Shown here one piece after another: positions 36,974-46,314 of a DNA stretch of 55,120 bases. The stretch is taken from NCBI GenBank assembly GCA_937951625.1, contig CALFBP010000036.1, positions 1 through 55,120 on the forward strand. Reading direction: 5' to 3'. The DNA comes from an uncultured Thermoguttaceae bacterium. GTDB lineage: Bacteria; Planctomycetota; Planctomycetia; Pirellulales; Thermoguttaceae. The translations under genes and the position numbers were made by a program. The first letter of the stretch is position 1. Each line of letters starts with the position of its first letter. The notes beneath the pieces were generated by a model, which saw nothing but the letters and a program-made list of their open reading frames with translations, did not search any database and was not told the origin of the DNA.

Positions 36974-38323
36974 GTGGCTGTTGCACGCGATTTACCTTCG
37001 GCGTTGAAACCCTCAGGATTGCCTCTTCGCTCAGCGGACAGTAAAGAGACCAGCTTCGAGGAATTGAAGCAGCGGATTCACGCCAAGCTGGTGGACAAGC
37101 TCGATTTGTCGCGGGCAGGGGACATTCAAAGCGAAGTTTTCCGCCGCGAAATTCGCATGGTCGTGGAGCGGCTTTGCGACACGGAGGACACGCTGCTGAA
37201 CCGCAGCGAGCGCGATCGGCTGGTGGAAGAGGTGCTGGACGAGACGTTCGGCCTCGGTCCGCTGGAGGCCCTGCTCAAGGATCCCTCGGTGAGCGACATC
37301 CTCATCAACGGTCCGAAAAACGTTTATGTCGAGCGTCGCGGGAAAATGGAAAAGACCAACGTGACGTTCCGCAACAACGATCACTTGTTGCAGATCATCG
37401 ATCGCATCGTGTCGCGGGTTGGTCGGCGGGTGGACGAGACCTGTCCGATGGTCGACGCCCGCATGGCCGATGGATCCCGTTTCAACGCCATCATCCCTCC
37501 GCTGGCCCTGGACGGGGCTTGCGTTTCCATCCGGCGATTCGGGGCCAATCCGCTCAAGCTCGAAGATTTGCTGAACTACAAGGCCTTCACGCCGGAAATG
37601 GTGATGCTCCTGGAGGGGGCGATCAAGGCCCGGCTGAACATCATCATCTCCGGTGGAACGGGTTCCGGCAAAACGACCTTGCTGAACACACTCTCCAGCT
37701 TCATTCCCAACCACGAACGCATCGTGACCATCGAGGACGCGGCGGAATTGCAGCTCCAGCAAGACCACGTGGTGCGTTTGGAAACGCGGCCGCCGAACAT
37801 CGAGGGCAAGGGGGCGATCACCGCCACCGACTTGGTGAAGAACGCCCTCCGCATGCGGCCGGAACGGATCATCATCGGCGAATGCCGCGGCGCGGAGACG
37901 CTGGACATGCTCCAGGCCATGAACACGGGCCACGAGGGATCGATGACCACGCTCCATGCCAACTCGCCCCGCGACGCCCTGGCCCGGCTGGAAACCATGA
38001 TCATGATGGCCGGTTTCGAGCTGCCGCTGAAGGCCATGCGGAGCCAGATCGCAAGCGCCGTGGACCTGATCGTCCAGGCCAACCGGCTCCAAGGCGGCAA
38101 GCGGAAGATCACCGCGATCTGCGAAGTCGTCGGCATGGAGCAGGACACGATCGTCATGCAAGACATCTACCGCTACGAACAGGAAGGCGTCGATGAACAC
38201 GGCCGGGCCTACGGCAAGTTCATTTCGACGGGCATCCGACCGACCTTCATGCCCCGGCTCGAGGCCTGCGGCATCCGCCTGCCGGCCAGCGCCTTCCGTC
38301 AGCGCGTGATGTTGCAAGATTGA
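36974..38323 (+). CDS. tadA: TadA/CpaF-type secretion ATPase
   Basis: A 449-residue hexameric ATPase of the type II/IV secretion superfamily that powers Tad pilus assembly. Walker A is [11 protein letters not shown] (about residue 228), Walker B and the Asp box lie around [13 protein letters not shown], and the His box is in [16 protein letters not shown]. The N-terminal domain ([19 protein letters not shown]) matches CpaF. It starts at GTG 36974. tadB and tadC follow on the same strand. Length is normal for the family. Confidence 0.95.
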   Translation: MAVARDLPSALKPSGLPLRSADSKETSFEELKQRIHAKLVDKLDLSRAGDIQSEVFRREIRMVVERLCDTEDTLLNRSERDRLVEEVLDETFGLGPLEALLKDPSVSDILINGPKNVYVERRGKMEKTNVTFRNNDHLLQIIDRIVSRVGRRVDETCPMVDARMADGSRFNAIIPPLALDGACVSIRRFGANPLKLEDLLNYKAFTPEMVMLLEGAIKARLNIIISGGTGSGKTTLLNTLSSFIPNHERIVTIEDAAELQLQQDHVVRLETRPPNIEGKGAITATDLVKNALRMRPERIIIGECRGAETLDMLQAMNTGHEGSMTTLHANSPRDALARLETMIMMAGFELPLKAMRSQIASAVDLIVQANRLQGGKRKITAICEVVGMEQDTIVMQDIYRYEQEGVDEHGRAYGKFISTGIRPTFMPRLEACGIRLPASAFRQRVMLQD

Positions 38324-38431
38324 ACCCAACTCGCAGGTCCCGCGAAACGTCCGCCGCTTGAGCCTCGGCCACTGACGCAAGGAAGCAGAGGCTCCGGCGG
38401 CAATATCAAACCAACTCCATCGCGATTTTCT

Positions 38432-39397
38432 ATGAGCCCGATCCTGATTGCCATCGCGGCCTTTGTTGGCGTAACGGCCTTCGTGGCCGGCATCGCCATG
38501 TTGTTGCTCGATCGGTCCTCGGCCAAGATCGAAGACCGTCTGCAACTGCTTGCGGGGATCAACACGCCGGCAGCGAAGGAATTCGTCAAGCAGTCGGCCC
38601 TTCTCGCCGAGCCTCTGGAAAAAAAGCCAAACCTGTTGGAGACGCTGTTCAACCGATTTGGCGACGTCAATCGCTTGTTCGCCCAGGCCGATGTACAGAT
38701 CACCGTATCGCGTTTAGCGCTTTTGTGTGCAGTCCTTGCTGGGGCTGGCATGGGCGTGGGCGCGATTTACGGCCTCCACCTGGGGTTGTTGCCGGTAGTC
38801 GGCCTGGCGCTGGGCATGGTACCGATCGCCTGGCTCCTCTGGCGACGCAAGCGGCGACTGAAGACTTTCGGCGTCCAATTGCCGGAAGCGCTGGATATGC
38901 TTGCCCGGGCACTCCGCGCCGGACAAAGCCTGAATGCGGGATTCAACATGGTGGCCAATGAGATTCCCGCTCCGCTGGGCCGGGAATTCGGCCGCGTGTT
39001 CGAGGAACAAAACCTTGGGGTGAGCCTCGAGGACTCGCTCGACGCACTGACCGAGCGGGTTCCCAACACCGACTTGCGGTTCTTCGCTACGGCCGTGGTC
39101 TTGCAACGCCAGACCGGCGGCGACCTGGCCGAGATCCTCGACAAGATCAGCCACCTGATCCGTGAACGCTTCCAGATCTGGGGACAGATTCAGGCATTGA
39201 CCGGCGAAGGTCGCCTCTCGGGCATCGTGCTGTTGGCACTTCCGGTGGTGTTGTTCTTCGTCATGCTCCGCCTGAACTACGATTATGTCATGGTGCTATT
39301 CAATGATCCCATGGGCAAAAAGATGCTCCTTGGGGCGATCGTGCTTCAGGTGCTTGGGGCCTTGGTCATTCGCAAGATCGTGAATATCAGAGTCTAG
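38432..39397 (+). CDS. tadB: TadB-type inner-membrane platform protein
   Basis: A 321-residue T2SSF-domain protein. It has an N-terminal membrane helix (ILIAIAAFVGVTAFVAGIAM), two helices near residues 90-130, a cytoplasmic T2SSF helical bundle (LPEALDMLARALRAGQSLNAG; TGGDLAEILDKISHLIRERF) and C-terminal helices. It forms the pilus assembly platform with TadC and docks the ATPase. It lies 108 nt after tadA and 9 nt before tadC. Confidence 0.92.
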   Translation: MSPILIAIAAFVGVTAFVAGIAMLLLDRSSAKIEDRLQLLAGINTPAAKEFVKQSALLAEPLEKKPNLLETLFNRFGDVNRLFAQADVQITVSRLALLCAVLAGAGMGVGAIYGLHLGLLPVVGLALGMVPIAWLLWRRKRRLKTFGVQLPEALDMLARALRAGQSLNAGFNMVANEIPAPLGREFGRVFEEQNLGVSLEDSLDALTERVPNTDLRFFATAVVLQRQTGGDLAEILDKISHLIRERFQIWGQIQALTGEGRLSGIVLLALPVVLFFVMLRLNYDYVMVLFNDPMGKKMLLGAIVLQVLGALVIRKIVNIRV

Positions 39398-39406
39398 TCG
39401 ACCGTC

Positions 39407-40378
39407 ATGTTCACCGAAGTGTCGTTGCTGGAAACCCTGACTCCTTTCGCGCTGTTCGGGATGTTCGCCGCGCTGACGTGGTGGATCCTGGACTGGGTGG
39501 CGACGGCCAAGCCCCGGGCCCTAGAACGTCTCGATGAACTGAATCGCCCACGTTCGCGGGCGAACCCCGACGGCTTGCCCTCCAAAAAAACCGACGCGGT
39601 CACCAAGGTGTTGGAAAAAGCGACCCCCGCTTTGGCCAAACCGCTGGAACCAAAAAGTGAAGAAGAACTAAGCCGCTTGAAACTCAAATTGGCCGCGGCC
39701 GGTTTCCGCTCCGACACGGCCAGCAAGGCATTCTTGGGCTTGAAGTTCGTGGGCCTCGTAGCGGGGCTTTTGCTCGGCGGGGGAACGTTCTTCCCTTTCT
39801 TCGGCGCGACCCAGCAAACCATGGTCATGACGATCGGTCTGGCCGGCGGACTATTCTACCTGCCCGACCTGGCCCTTTGGCTAATCGCCAGGAGTCGGCA
39901 AAAGGCCATCTTTTTGGGGCTCCCGGATGCCTTGGACTTGTTGGTGGTCTGCGTGGAAGCCGGGCTAGGGCTGGATCAGGCCTTGCGGCGAGTGGCCGAA
40001 GAGACCCGAAAAACCTGCCGGGCTTTGGCCGACGAGCTGAATCTAGTGAATTTCCAGCTCCAAATGGGGCGACCGAGAGCTGAGGTTTTGCGAGAGCTGG
40101 GGGAGCGGACTGGAGTAGCCGACCTCCGCACCCTAGCCGCAGTGCTTATCCAGGCAGAAAAGTTCGGCTCCAGCGTGGCGCAGGCCCTACGCACGCAAAG
40201 CGACGCCATGCGAATCCGCCGCCGCCAAATCGCTGAAGAAAAAGCAGCCAAAACCGCTGTCCAGTTGATCTTCCCCCTGGTGCTGTTCATCTTCCCGGGA
40301 ATCTTCGTGGTTCTGGTCGGACCGGCGGCAATCACCATGGTGAGGGAAATGTTTCCCATCATGTCAGGTGGGAAATAG
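39407..40378 (+). CDS. tadC: TadC-type inner-membrane platform protein
   Basis: A 323-residue partner of TadB with the same T2SSF core (LPDALDLLVVCVEAGLGLDQA; FGSSVAQALRTQSDAMRIRR) and C-terminal helices (VQLIFPLVLFIFPGIFVVLV). The 9-nt spacing to tadB implies translational coupling. Secretin, CpaB and pilin genes of a full Tad locus are not in this window; they may precede or lie elsewhere. Confidence 0.92.
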   Translation: MFTEVSLLETLTPFALFGMFAALTWWILDWVATAKPRALERLDELNRPRSRANPDGLPSKKTDAVTKVLEKATPALAKPLEPKSEEELSRLKLKLAAAGFRSDTASKAFLGLKFVGLVAGLLLGGGTFFPFFGATQQTMVMTIGLAGGLFYLPDLALWLIARSRQKAIFLGLPDALDLLVVCVEAGLGLDQALRRVAEETRKTCRALADELNLVNFQLQMGRPRAEVLRELGERTGVADLRTLAAVLIQAEKFGSSVAQALRTQSDAMRIRRRQIAEEKAAKTAVQLIFPLVLFIFPGIFVVLVGPAAITMVREMFPIMSGGK

Positions 40379-40614
40379 AACTTGCTGAATTTTCCGGCCT
40401 TTGGGGACAGGAGCCAACGCTTCGCTATTACACGAAGCCCCGGTGCGGGCTTTGCCCAACTTATCCTGAACACCATAATCCCCTCATGAAGGGCTGTATT
40501 GGCTGCATATCGAGTAGCATTTTGGGTTTCTGTTCCGCTTAAACCACGCGATTGGTCGATGATCAACGAAGGGTGTCTTGAGCGGAATGATTGGAGCGAT
40601 TGGGGGGGTCGAGG

Positions 40615-41169
40615 ATGTCCACCCGAGTTTCAGTGGTAGCCACTTGTGCCCTGACCGTGGCGATCACATCCCCGGTTCGAGGGGAATTTTTCAGGGCCCT
40701 CGTTCGCGATTTTCAAGAGGTGAATCGCTGGCCTTGTCCCTATCACTGCTGGGACAGGGAGTCGGTCAGGTCGGCGTATCCCAGCATGATTCAAGCCGGC
40801 TGGCGTCGTCAGAACCTTCTGTCGGACAGCCACTTCACCGCCAACGGTAAAGAATTGTCGCCAGCCGGGCAGTTCAAAGTCCGCTGGATTCTCAACGAAG
40901 CCTCACCTGACCACCGGGTAATACTAGTCCGTAGGGCCGAGACGCCAGAAGAGACGGCCGCGAGGATTCTGGCCGTACAAAACTACGCGGCCAAAATAGC
41001 GCCCGATTCTGAACCTCCAGCTATCGAGGAATCCGACTTGAGTCCGCCAGGTTACCCCGCCGGTTGGCCGACCCCCAAGGACGAATCCACCACCCGAAAG
41101 TTCCAGCCTCAAATCCCCGAAAATCTCTATCTGCCCGAGCGAGGGGGACCAGGGGGCGGCATAAAGTAA
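40615..41169 (+). CDS. Small exported protein of unknown function
   Basis: A 184-residue protein taken from ATG 40615, preceded by a run of seven G (about 40602-40608); an in-frame start at 40591 adds eight residues. The N-terminus (STRVSVVATCALTVAITSPV) is a signal peptide. The centre has a conserved-looking block, AGWRRQNLLSDSHFTANGKE, then LSPAGQFKVRWILNEASPDH and ETAARILAVQNYAAK, followed by a Pro-rich tail. The block is reminiscent of planctomycete-specific hypothetical proteins that I recall only in outline. It lies downstream of tadC with its own 236-nt gap, so a link to the pilus is unproven. Confidence 0.75.
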   Translation: MSTRVSVVATCALTVAITSPVRGEFFRALVRDFQEVNRWPCPYHCWDRESVRSAYPSMIQAGWRRQNLLSDSHFTANGKELSPAGQFKVRWILNEASPDHRVILVRRAETPEETAARILAVQNYAAKIAPDSEPPAIEESDLSPPGYPAGWPTPKDESTTRKFQPQIPENLYLPERGGPGGGIK

Positions 41170-41175
41170 ACAATT

Positions 41176-42237
41176 TTAGGGGGTAAAATCCTCGTCGTAG
41201 CTTAGGCTTTCGCAGAAGCGGGCCAGAAGCGTGGCGCAGTAATCGATGTCGTCCAGGGAGATCATCTCCACTGGGCTGTGCATGTAACGGTTGGGAATGC
41301 TCACCAGTCCGGTTGCCACGCCTGCACGGTTGACTTGAATCGAGTTGGCGTCCGTGCCCGTCGCCTTGCCCGACGCGGCCATCTGAAAGGGAATTTTCTC
41401 CTCTTCTGCGACCTTCACGAGCCGCCGCACCACCTTGGGGTTCATGTTCGGTCCGCGTTCGATGACCGGCCCCTTGCCTAAGGCGACGTCACCCTCCTCT
41501 TTTTTTTCGACGGTCGGGCAATCGGTAGCATGGGTCACGTCCACAGCCACGCCGACCTCGGGATCGATCCCGAAGGCACTAGTGCGGGCACCGCGCAGGC
41601 CCACCTCCTCTTGGACGGTAGAAACAGCGTAGACCGCCCAGCCCAACTTTTTCGCATCGATCCTCCGCAGCGCTTCCATCACCACCCAAAGACCGCACTT
41701 ATCGTCCATTGCGGAAGAAATCGCCCGTCCGTTGCGGAGTTCTCGAAACGCCAATTCCACGGTCACCGGGTCGCCAATCTTGACGAGCTTTTCCGTTTCT
41801 TCCTTGTTCTTCGCGCCGATGTCGACCCAAAGGTCCTTGAGTTTGGGTACCTGTTTGCGTTCTTCCTCAGTCAGCAAGTGAATGGGCTTTCTCCCGATCA
41901 CGCCCGGGATCGGCCCACTCTCCGTCCAAACCGTGGTCCGCTGACCGACCAAAATCTGCGGATCCCAGCCGCCAATCGACTGAATATAGATGAATCCTTC
42001 ATTGTCGATGTACTGCACAATTAGGGCGATCTGGTCGCAGTGCCCAGCCAACATCACACGCCGCTGGCCTTGGGGATTGCGGACCGCCATCACGTTGCCG
42101 TGGACATCGGTCCTCACCTCGTCGGCAAAACTCGAGGCGAATCGACGAACCACTTCCTGAAGCGGGCTTTCATAACCTGAAGGGCTGGGCGTTTCCAGTA
42201 TCGTTTTGAAAAAATCAAGCGAAGTCGACTCGATCAT
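41176..42237 (-). CDS. M42-family metallo-aminopeptidase
   Basis: A 353-residue cytosolic enzyme of the glutamyl-aminopeptidase/TET type. Metal ligands appear in order: AGHCDQIALIV (His, with Asp), AISSAMDDKCG (bridging Asp), VQEEVGLRGAR (Glu-Glu), AVDVTHATD (Asp) and RYMHSPVEMI (His). The family forms dodecamers that trim peptides released by proteolysis. AAAGGA precedes the ATG. The more common HMDEIG is HCDQIA here, which keeps both ligands. It converges with the small exported protein (7 nt between stops). Confidence 0.92.
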   Translation of the reverse strand: MIESTSLDFFKTILETPSPSGYESPLQEVVRRFASSFADEVRTDVHGNVMAVRNPQGQRRVMLAGHCDQIALIVQYIDNEGFIYIQSIGGWDPQILVGQRTTVWTESGPIPGVIGRKPIHLLTEEERKQVPKLKDLWVDIGAKNKEETEKLVKIGDPVTVELAFRELRNGRAISSAMDDKCGLWVVMEALRRIDAKKLGWAVYAVSTVQEEVGLRGARTSAFGIDPEVGVAVDVTHATDCPTVEKKEEGDVALGKGPVIERGPNMNPKVVRRLVKVAEEEKIPFQMAASGKATGTDANSIQVNRAGVATGLVSIPNRYMHSPVEMISLDDIDYCATLLARFCESLSYDEDFTP

Positions 42238-42262
42238 GGGGAAATCCTTTCGTGGCGCTCGC

Positions 42263-42291
42263 TATTGTGGCGGTATTCCATCGCGCGTCAA
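42263..42291 (-). promoter_or_regulatory. Weak candidate promoter of the M42 peptidase gene
   Basis: On the - strand, TTGACG (42291-42286), 17 nt, ACAATA (42268-42263), giving a leader of about 20 nt before the ATG at 42237. The -10 match is weak. Confidence 0.3.
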
Positions 42292-42360
42292 CTACACCCT
42301 CCACGAGGCAGATCCCGGGCAATCGCAATCGCGGGCTATCGCCCTTGGGCCGGCGTCACC

Positions 42361-42390
42361 TTGACGAATTCCCTTTGAGCTGCCTAGGAT
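42361..42390 (+). promoter_or_regulatory. Candidate sigma-70 promoter of the hom operon
   Basis: TTGACG (42361-42366), an 18-nt spacer and TAGGAT (42385-42390). Transcription would begin near 42397, 40 nt before the ATG of hom, leaving room for GGGGGAA as the ribosome binding site. No attenuator with Thr codons was seen. Confidence 0.45.
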
Positions 42391-42436
42391 TACGGCTTCG
42401 CGGTCCTAGGCGATCCACAGGGGTTGGGGGAACTCG

Positions 42437-43738
42437 ATGGACACAGTAAAGGTTGGGCTGGTGGGATTCGGCACCATCGGAACGGGGGTTTGCAAAATCC
42501 TCCTCGAAGCTGGGGATCGCGTCGCCCGACGTGCGGGAAGACGTGTGCAGCTTGCGAAAGTGGTGGATACCGATCTGGTTCGACCTCGTGATATCACCCT
42601 TCCCGAGGGGGTCCTCACGAGCGATCTGTCGCAAATTACCCGCGACGAGGAAATCAAGGTCGCGATCGAGTTGATCGGGGGGCTGGAACCCGCTCGGACA
42701 ATTGTTCTTCAGCTCCTTGAAAGCGGCAAGGACGTGGTAACCGCCAACAAGGCGCTTTTGGCAGAGCATGGCCCGGAATTGTTCAACCGCGCAAGAAAAT
42801 TGGGGCGGTCGATTGCGTTCGAGGCATCCGTGGGCGGGGGGATTCCGATCATCGCCGCAATCGGGCAGTGCCTCTCGGCCAATCAGATCCGCTCCATCCA
42901 CGGTATCCTGAATGGCACGAGCAACTACATCCTCACCCAGATGGAAGACCAGGCATCGAGCTACGAGACGGCGTTGGCCAATGCCCAGAAGCTTGGCTAC
43001 GCCGAAGCCAATCCGACCATGGACGTGGACGGGAGCGATGCCGCTCAAAAGCTGGCCATTCTGGCTCACCTGGCATTTGGGGCCCGCGTGCATTGGAAGA
43101 ACATCGCCCGGGTCGGGATCACTTCCGTGGATCTGGCCGACATCCGCTACGCGCGAGAACTTGGCTACCGAATCAAACTTCTAGCCGTGGCGGAGTTGGT
43201 TCCCGAGGGCTTGGAACTTCACGTGTCGCCGACCTTGGTGCGTCATGGCACGCCGCTGGCCGAGGTCCGCGAGAACTACAATGCAATCCGCGTGGTAGGC
43301 GATGCCGTGGGCGGGGTGTTTTTCCATGGCCAGGGGGCGGGGCAAATGCCCACCGCTTCAGCCGTCGTGGCCGATGTGATCGATACGGTGCTGGGCCGAG
43401 CAGCGATCACCTTTCGCACGCTGGAGCTTTGGTCCGATCACCGCGAGGCCCCCGTCTCGGCCCGAGATTGGGCCAAGGTCGCCGGCCGCTACTATCTCCG
43501 CTTGATGGTCGCGGATCGCCCTGGCGTGCTCGCGGAGATCGCGGGAATCTTGGGCAAACACGAAATCTCCATCGCCTCGGTGATTCAACACGAGACTGAG
43601 GAAGAGACGGAGGGCATGGTGCCGCTGGTGATCATGACCCATCACGCGACCGAAGGCGCTATGAGTAAGGCCATCGCGGCCATCGACAAGTTGCCGGTCG
43701 TGCGTCCGAAGAGCGTACGGTTGAGGGTGCGAGAATGA
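42437..43738 (+). CDS. hom: Homoserine dehydrogenase
   Basis: A 433-residue enzyme reducing aspartate semialdehyde to homoserine. It has a Rossmann domain (VGLVGFGTIGTGVCKIL), catalytic-domain motifs (VTANKALLAEHG; HGILNGTSNYILTQM; KLGYAEANPTMDVDG) and a C-terminal ACT domain (LMVADRPGVLAEIAGIL) that usually gives threonine feedback. It overlaps the next gene by 4 nt (ATGA), so the two are translationally coupled. Confidence 0.96.
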   Translation: MDTVKVGLVGFGTIGTGVCKILLEAGDRVARRAGRRVQLAKVVDTDLVRPRDITLPEGVLTSDLSQITRDEEIKVAIELIGGLEPARTIVLQLLESGKDVVTANKALLAEHGPELFNRARKLGRSIAFEASVGGGIPIIAAIGQCLSANQIRSIHGILNGTSNYILTQMEDQASSYETALANAQKLGYAEANPTMDVDGSDAAQKLAILAHLAFGARVHWKNIARVGITSVDLADIRYARELGYRIKLLAVAELVPEGLELHVSPTLVRHGTPLAEVRENYNAIRVVGDAVGGVFFHGQGAGQMPTASAVVADVIDTVLGRAAITFRTLELWSDHREAPVSARDWAKVAGRYYLRLMVADRPGVLAEIAGILGKHEISIASVIQHETEEETEGMVPLVIMTHHATEGAMSKAIAAIDKLPVVRPKSVRLRVRE

Positions 43739-44952
43739 AATATGCCATTGTGATCCCGGACGGCTGTGCCGATGAACCCCAGGCATCCCTTGGCGGGAAG
43801 ACGCCGCTGGAGGCTGCCCGGGTGCCGGCCATGGACGCGGTGGCCGCCGCCGGAGTGGTAGGCCGGGCCTGTCATACGCCCGAGGCCCTGCCCCCCGGCT
43901 CCGATGTGGCCAACCTCAGCCTGTTCGGCTACAACCCCTTGGAACACTTCACCGGCCGCGCCCCGTTGGAGGCCGCCGCCCAGGGCATCGAATTGGGGCC
44001 TGACGATTGGGCCGTGCGTTGCAATTTGGTGACCGTCGAAAACCAGATCATGGTGGACTTCACCGCTGGGCATATCTCCAGTGAAGAAGGGGCCGAATTG
44101 ATCCGCGCGCTCCAAGAGCGGCTTGGCTCGGAACGATTGAGTTTTCATGCGGGCGTCAGTTATCGGAACTTGCTGATCTATCGCGGCGGCGGCACTGCCG
44201 CGCCCTTCTCCGAGGACACGCGGACCACCCCTCCTCATGACTTGACGGATAAGTCGGTGATCGACAGTTATCCCCGTGGCCCGGGCAGCGACCTGTTGAA
44301 CCAGCTCATGACCGAGAGCATTGCGATCTTCGCCAACCACCCGGTCAATGCCAAACGGCGTCAAGCGGGCAAACTGCCAGCCACGAACATTTGGCTTTGG
44401 GGTCAAGGCAGCGCCCCCCGGCTCGAACCGTTCGCGGCGCGGTTCGGCATTCAGGGTGTGATGATCACCGCGGTGGACCTGCTCCGCGGTTTGGCCAAAC
44501 TCCTCGGCTGGAAGCGGATCGACGTGCCCGGCGCCACCGGCTACACCGACACCGATTACGCGGCCAAGGGACGTTACGCGGTGGAGGCCTTGAAAGAGGC
44601 CGACCTGGTGTGTGTCCATGTCGAAGCGACCGACGAGGCCTCGCACGAGGGCGATGCGGCGGCGAAGATCCAGGCCCTGGAAGCCATCGACCAGAACATC
44701 GTCGCCCCAGTGTTCGAGGCCCTGAAGAAGCACGGCGACTACCGGATGCTCGTCACCCCCGACCATCCCACGCCGCTGCGGACCAAGACCCATAGCCACG
44801 GTTGGGTGCCTTGGGCCATGGCAGGCTCGGACATCGAGCCCGATGCCGCCACCCAATATAACGAAACAACATCCGCCGCCTCGCCCCGCGTCTTCGCGGA
44901 AGGGTGGAAATTGATGGAGTTTTTCTTGGGGACCGGCCGCTGGAGCGAATGA
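43735..44952 (+). CDS. ApgM-like phosphotransferase, probable homoserine kinase
   Basis: A 405-residue member of the alkaline-phosphatase superfamily, related to archaeal 2,3-bisphosphoglycerate-independent phosphoglycerate mutase. The metal-binding start IPDGCADEP and the nucleophile Ser in PPGSDVANLSLFGY are intact, as is the C-terminal metal site (LVTPDHPTPLRTKTHSHG). A subfamily next to homoserine dehydrogenase genes has been proposed to replace ThrB as homoserine kinase. The 4-nt overlap with hom, and the absence of thrB here, fit that. A phosphoglycerate mutase role remains the alternative; the sequence alone does not decide. Confidence 0.82.
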   Translation: MKYAIVIPDGCADEPQASLGGKTPLEAARVPAMDAVAAAGVVGRACHTPEALPPGSDVANLSLFGYNPLEHFTGRAPLEAAAQGIELGPDDWAVRCNLVTVENQIMVDFTAGHISSEEGAELIRALQERLGSERLSFHAGVSYRNLLIYRGGGTAAPFSEDTRTTPPHDLTDKSVIDSYPRGPGSDLLNQLMTESIAIFANHPVNAKRRQAGKLPATNIWLWGQGSAPRLEPFAARFGIQGVMITAVDLLRGLAKLLGWKRIDVPGATGYTDTDYAAKGRYAVEALKEADLVCVHVEATDEASHEGDAAAKIQALEAIDQNIVAPVFEALKKHGDYRMLVTPDHPTPLRTKTHSHGWVPWAMAGSDIEPDAATQYNETTSAASPRVFAEGWKLMEFFLGTGRWSE

Positions 44953-45009
44953 AACATTGAATCACGCGGGGGTCTCCGGCGTGTGGGCAACCACGCCGGG
45001 AGAGCAGTC

Positions 45010-46314
45010 ATGTTGAGACGGGTCAAAATCCAGGGCTACAAGTCGCTGGCCAACGTCGAGGTCGCGATCCGGCCGCTCTCCGTCTTGATCGGCCCCAATG
45101 CCGCGGGAAAAAGCAATTTCCTCGATGCCCTTCAGCTTCTTTCCCGCATGACGACTAGTCGAACGCTGAAGGACGCTTTCGAACCGCCTTACCGCGGAAA
45201 ACCGTTGGAATCCTTCACCTTCGGGCCTGGCGGCCTGCAATCGCTTCTAGAAAAAGAGCACGTATCGTTCTCCATCGAGGTCGATGTCGAGTTATCGCCG
45301 ACGGTGATTGCCGCGGTGGAACGACAGATTCGGGAAATGAAAAAAGGCAAGTTGAGCGACGGTACCTCGGAGGGCGACCAGGAGTCTTCGGGGCTGGTGC
45401 GTGAAAAACGACTGCGGTATCGCATCGAAGTCGAAATTTTGCCGAAATCCGGGATTTTGCGGGTGGTGGATGAGCACCTGACCGCGCTTACGGAGAAGGG
45501 CGAACCAACCAAGGCCAGAAGGCCGTTTCTGGAAAGGGTTAGGAATCGGCTGCACCTTCGCATGGAGGGGCAGGCCCATCCGACTTACTACGAGCAATAC
45601 TTGGATCATAGCCTGCTCTCACTGCCACTCTACCCGCCGCATTACCCGCATCTGGTGGCGTTGAAGCAAGAATTGTCGCGCTGGCTGTTTTTCTATTTCG
45701 AGCCGCGCGAGCGGATGCGCGCTCCAAGTCCGGTAAAGGAGGTCCGCCATATTGGCGTCATGGGCGAAGAGCTTGCTGCTTTCTTGAACACCTTGAAAGC
45801 GATGGACCTTCGGCAATTCAAGGCTGTGGAGAAGTCCCTGCGCATGCTCGTTCCCTCGGTGACGAGCATCGACGTGGAAATCAACAGTCTCGGCGAAGTC
45901 GATTTGTGGGTTTTGGAAAACGACATTCGCGTCCCTGCGCGGGTCGTGTCCGAGGGGACGCTCCGCATTTTGGGGCTGCTGGCTTTGAGTGGCGCCAAGG
46001 AACCTCCTTCTCTTATCGGTTTCGAGGAACCGGAGAACGGGATTCACCCACGGCGACTGCGGATGGTCGCTGAAGTCCTAAAAACTCGGGCCACGACGGG
46101 CGACACGCAACTCATTGTCACGACCCATTCGCCGATCCTCCCGGATTTAGTCCCTGACGATTGTTTGTTCATTTGTCGAAAGGAGGGCACGCATACCGAG
46201 ATCACTCCTTTGCAGACGTGGGGGCCTCTTGGGCGTCGCAAAACCGTGGAGCAGGCTCTTGATGAGCAGCTCGTCCCGTCGCAGCGAATCCTGCGAGGCG
46301 ATTTCGATGCGTAA
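45010..46314 (+). CDS. OLD-like AAA/ABC-type ATPase of a putative two-gene defence module
   Basis: A 434-residue protein that starts at ATG 45010 (GGGAG 7 nt upstream). The head opens with MLRRVKIQGYKSLANVEVAI and Walker A GPNAAGKSNFLDAL. After a helical, coiled-coil-like middle (residues about 85-290) come the ABC-like signature SEGTLRILGLLALSG, Walker B IGFEEPENGIHP and the switch His in LIVTTHSPILPDL. This is the AAA15/AAA21 (OLD, RecF-like) ATPase arrangement, but no TOPRIM domain is fused at the C-terminus. A TOPRIM-like protein is instead encoded by the next gene, overlapping by 8 nt. This matches split systems such as PARIS (AriA/AriB) and RloA/RloB. Defence function is inferred from architecture only. 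Confidence 0.88.
   Translation: MLRRVKIQGYKSLANVEVAIRPLSVLIGPNAAGKSNFLDALQLLSRMTTSRTLKDAFEPPYRGKPLESFTFGPGGLQSLLEKEHVSFSIEVDVELSPTVIAAVERQIREMKKGKLSDGTSEGDQESSGLVREKRLRYRIEVEILPKSGILRVVDEHLTALTEKGEPTKARRPFLERVRNRLHLRMEGQAHPTYYEQYLDHSLLSLPLYPPHYPHLVALKQELSRWLFFYFEPRERMRAPSPVKEVRHIGVMGEELAAFLNTLKAMDLRQFKAVEKSLRMLVPSVTSIDVEINSLGEVDLWVLENDIRVPARVVSEGTLRILGLLALSGAKEPPSLIGFEEPENGIHPRRLRMVAEVLKTRATTGDTQLIVTTHSPILPDLVPDDCLFICRKEGTHTEITPLQTWGPLGRRKTVEQALDEQLVPSQRILRGDFDA

Noticed and set aside
37031-38545. 504-codon - strand frame over tadA
   Set aside because: His/Asp-rich shadow of a clear CpaF-type ATPase.
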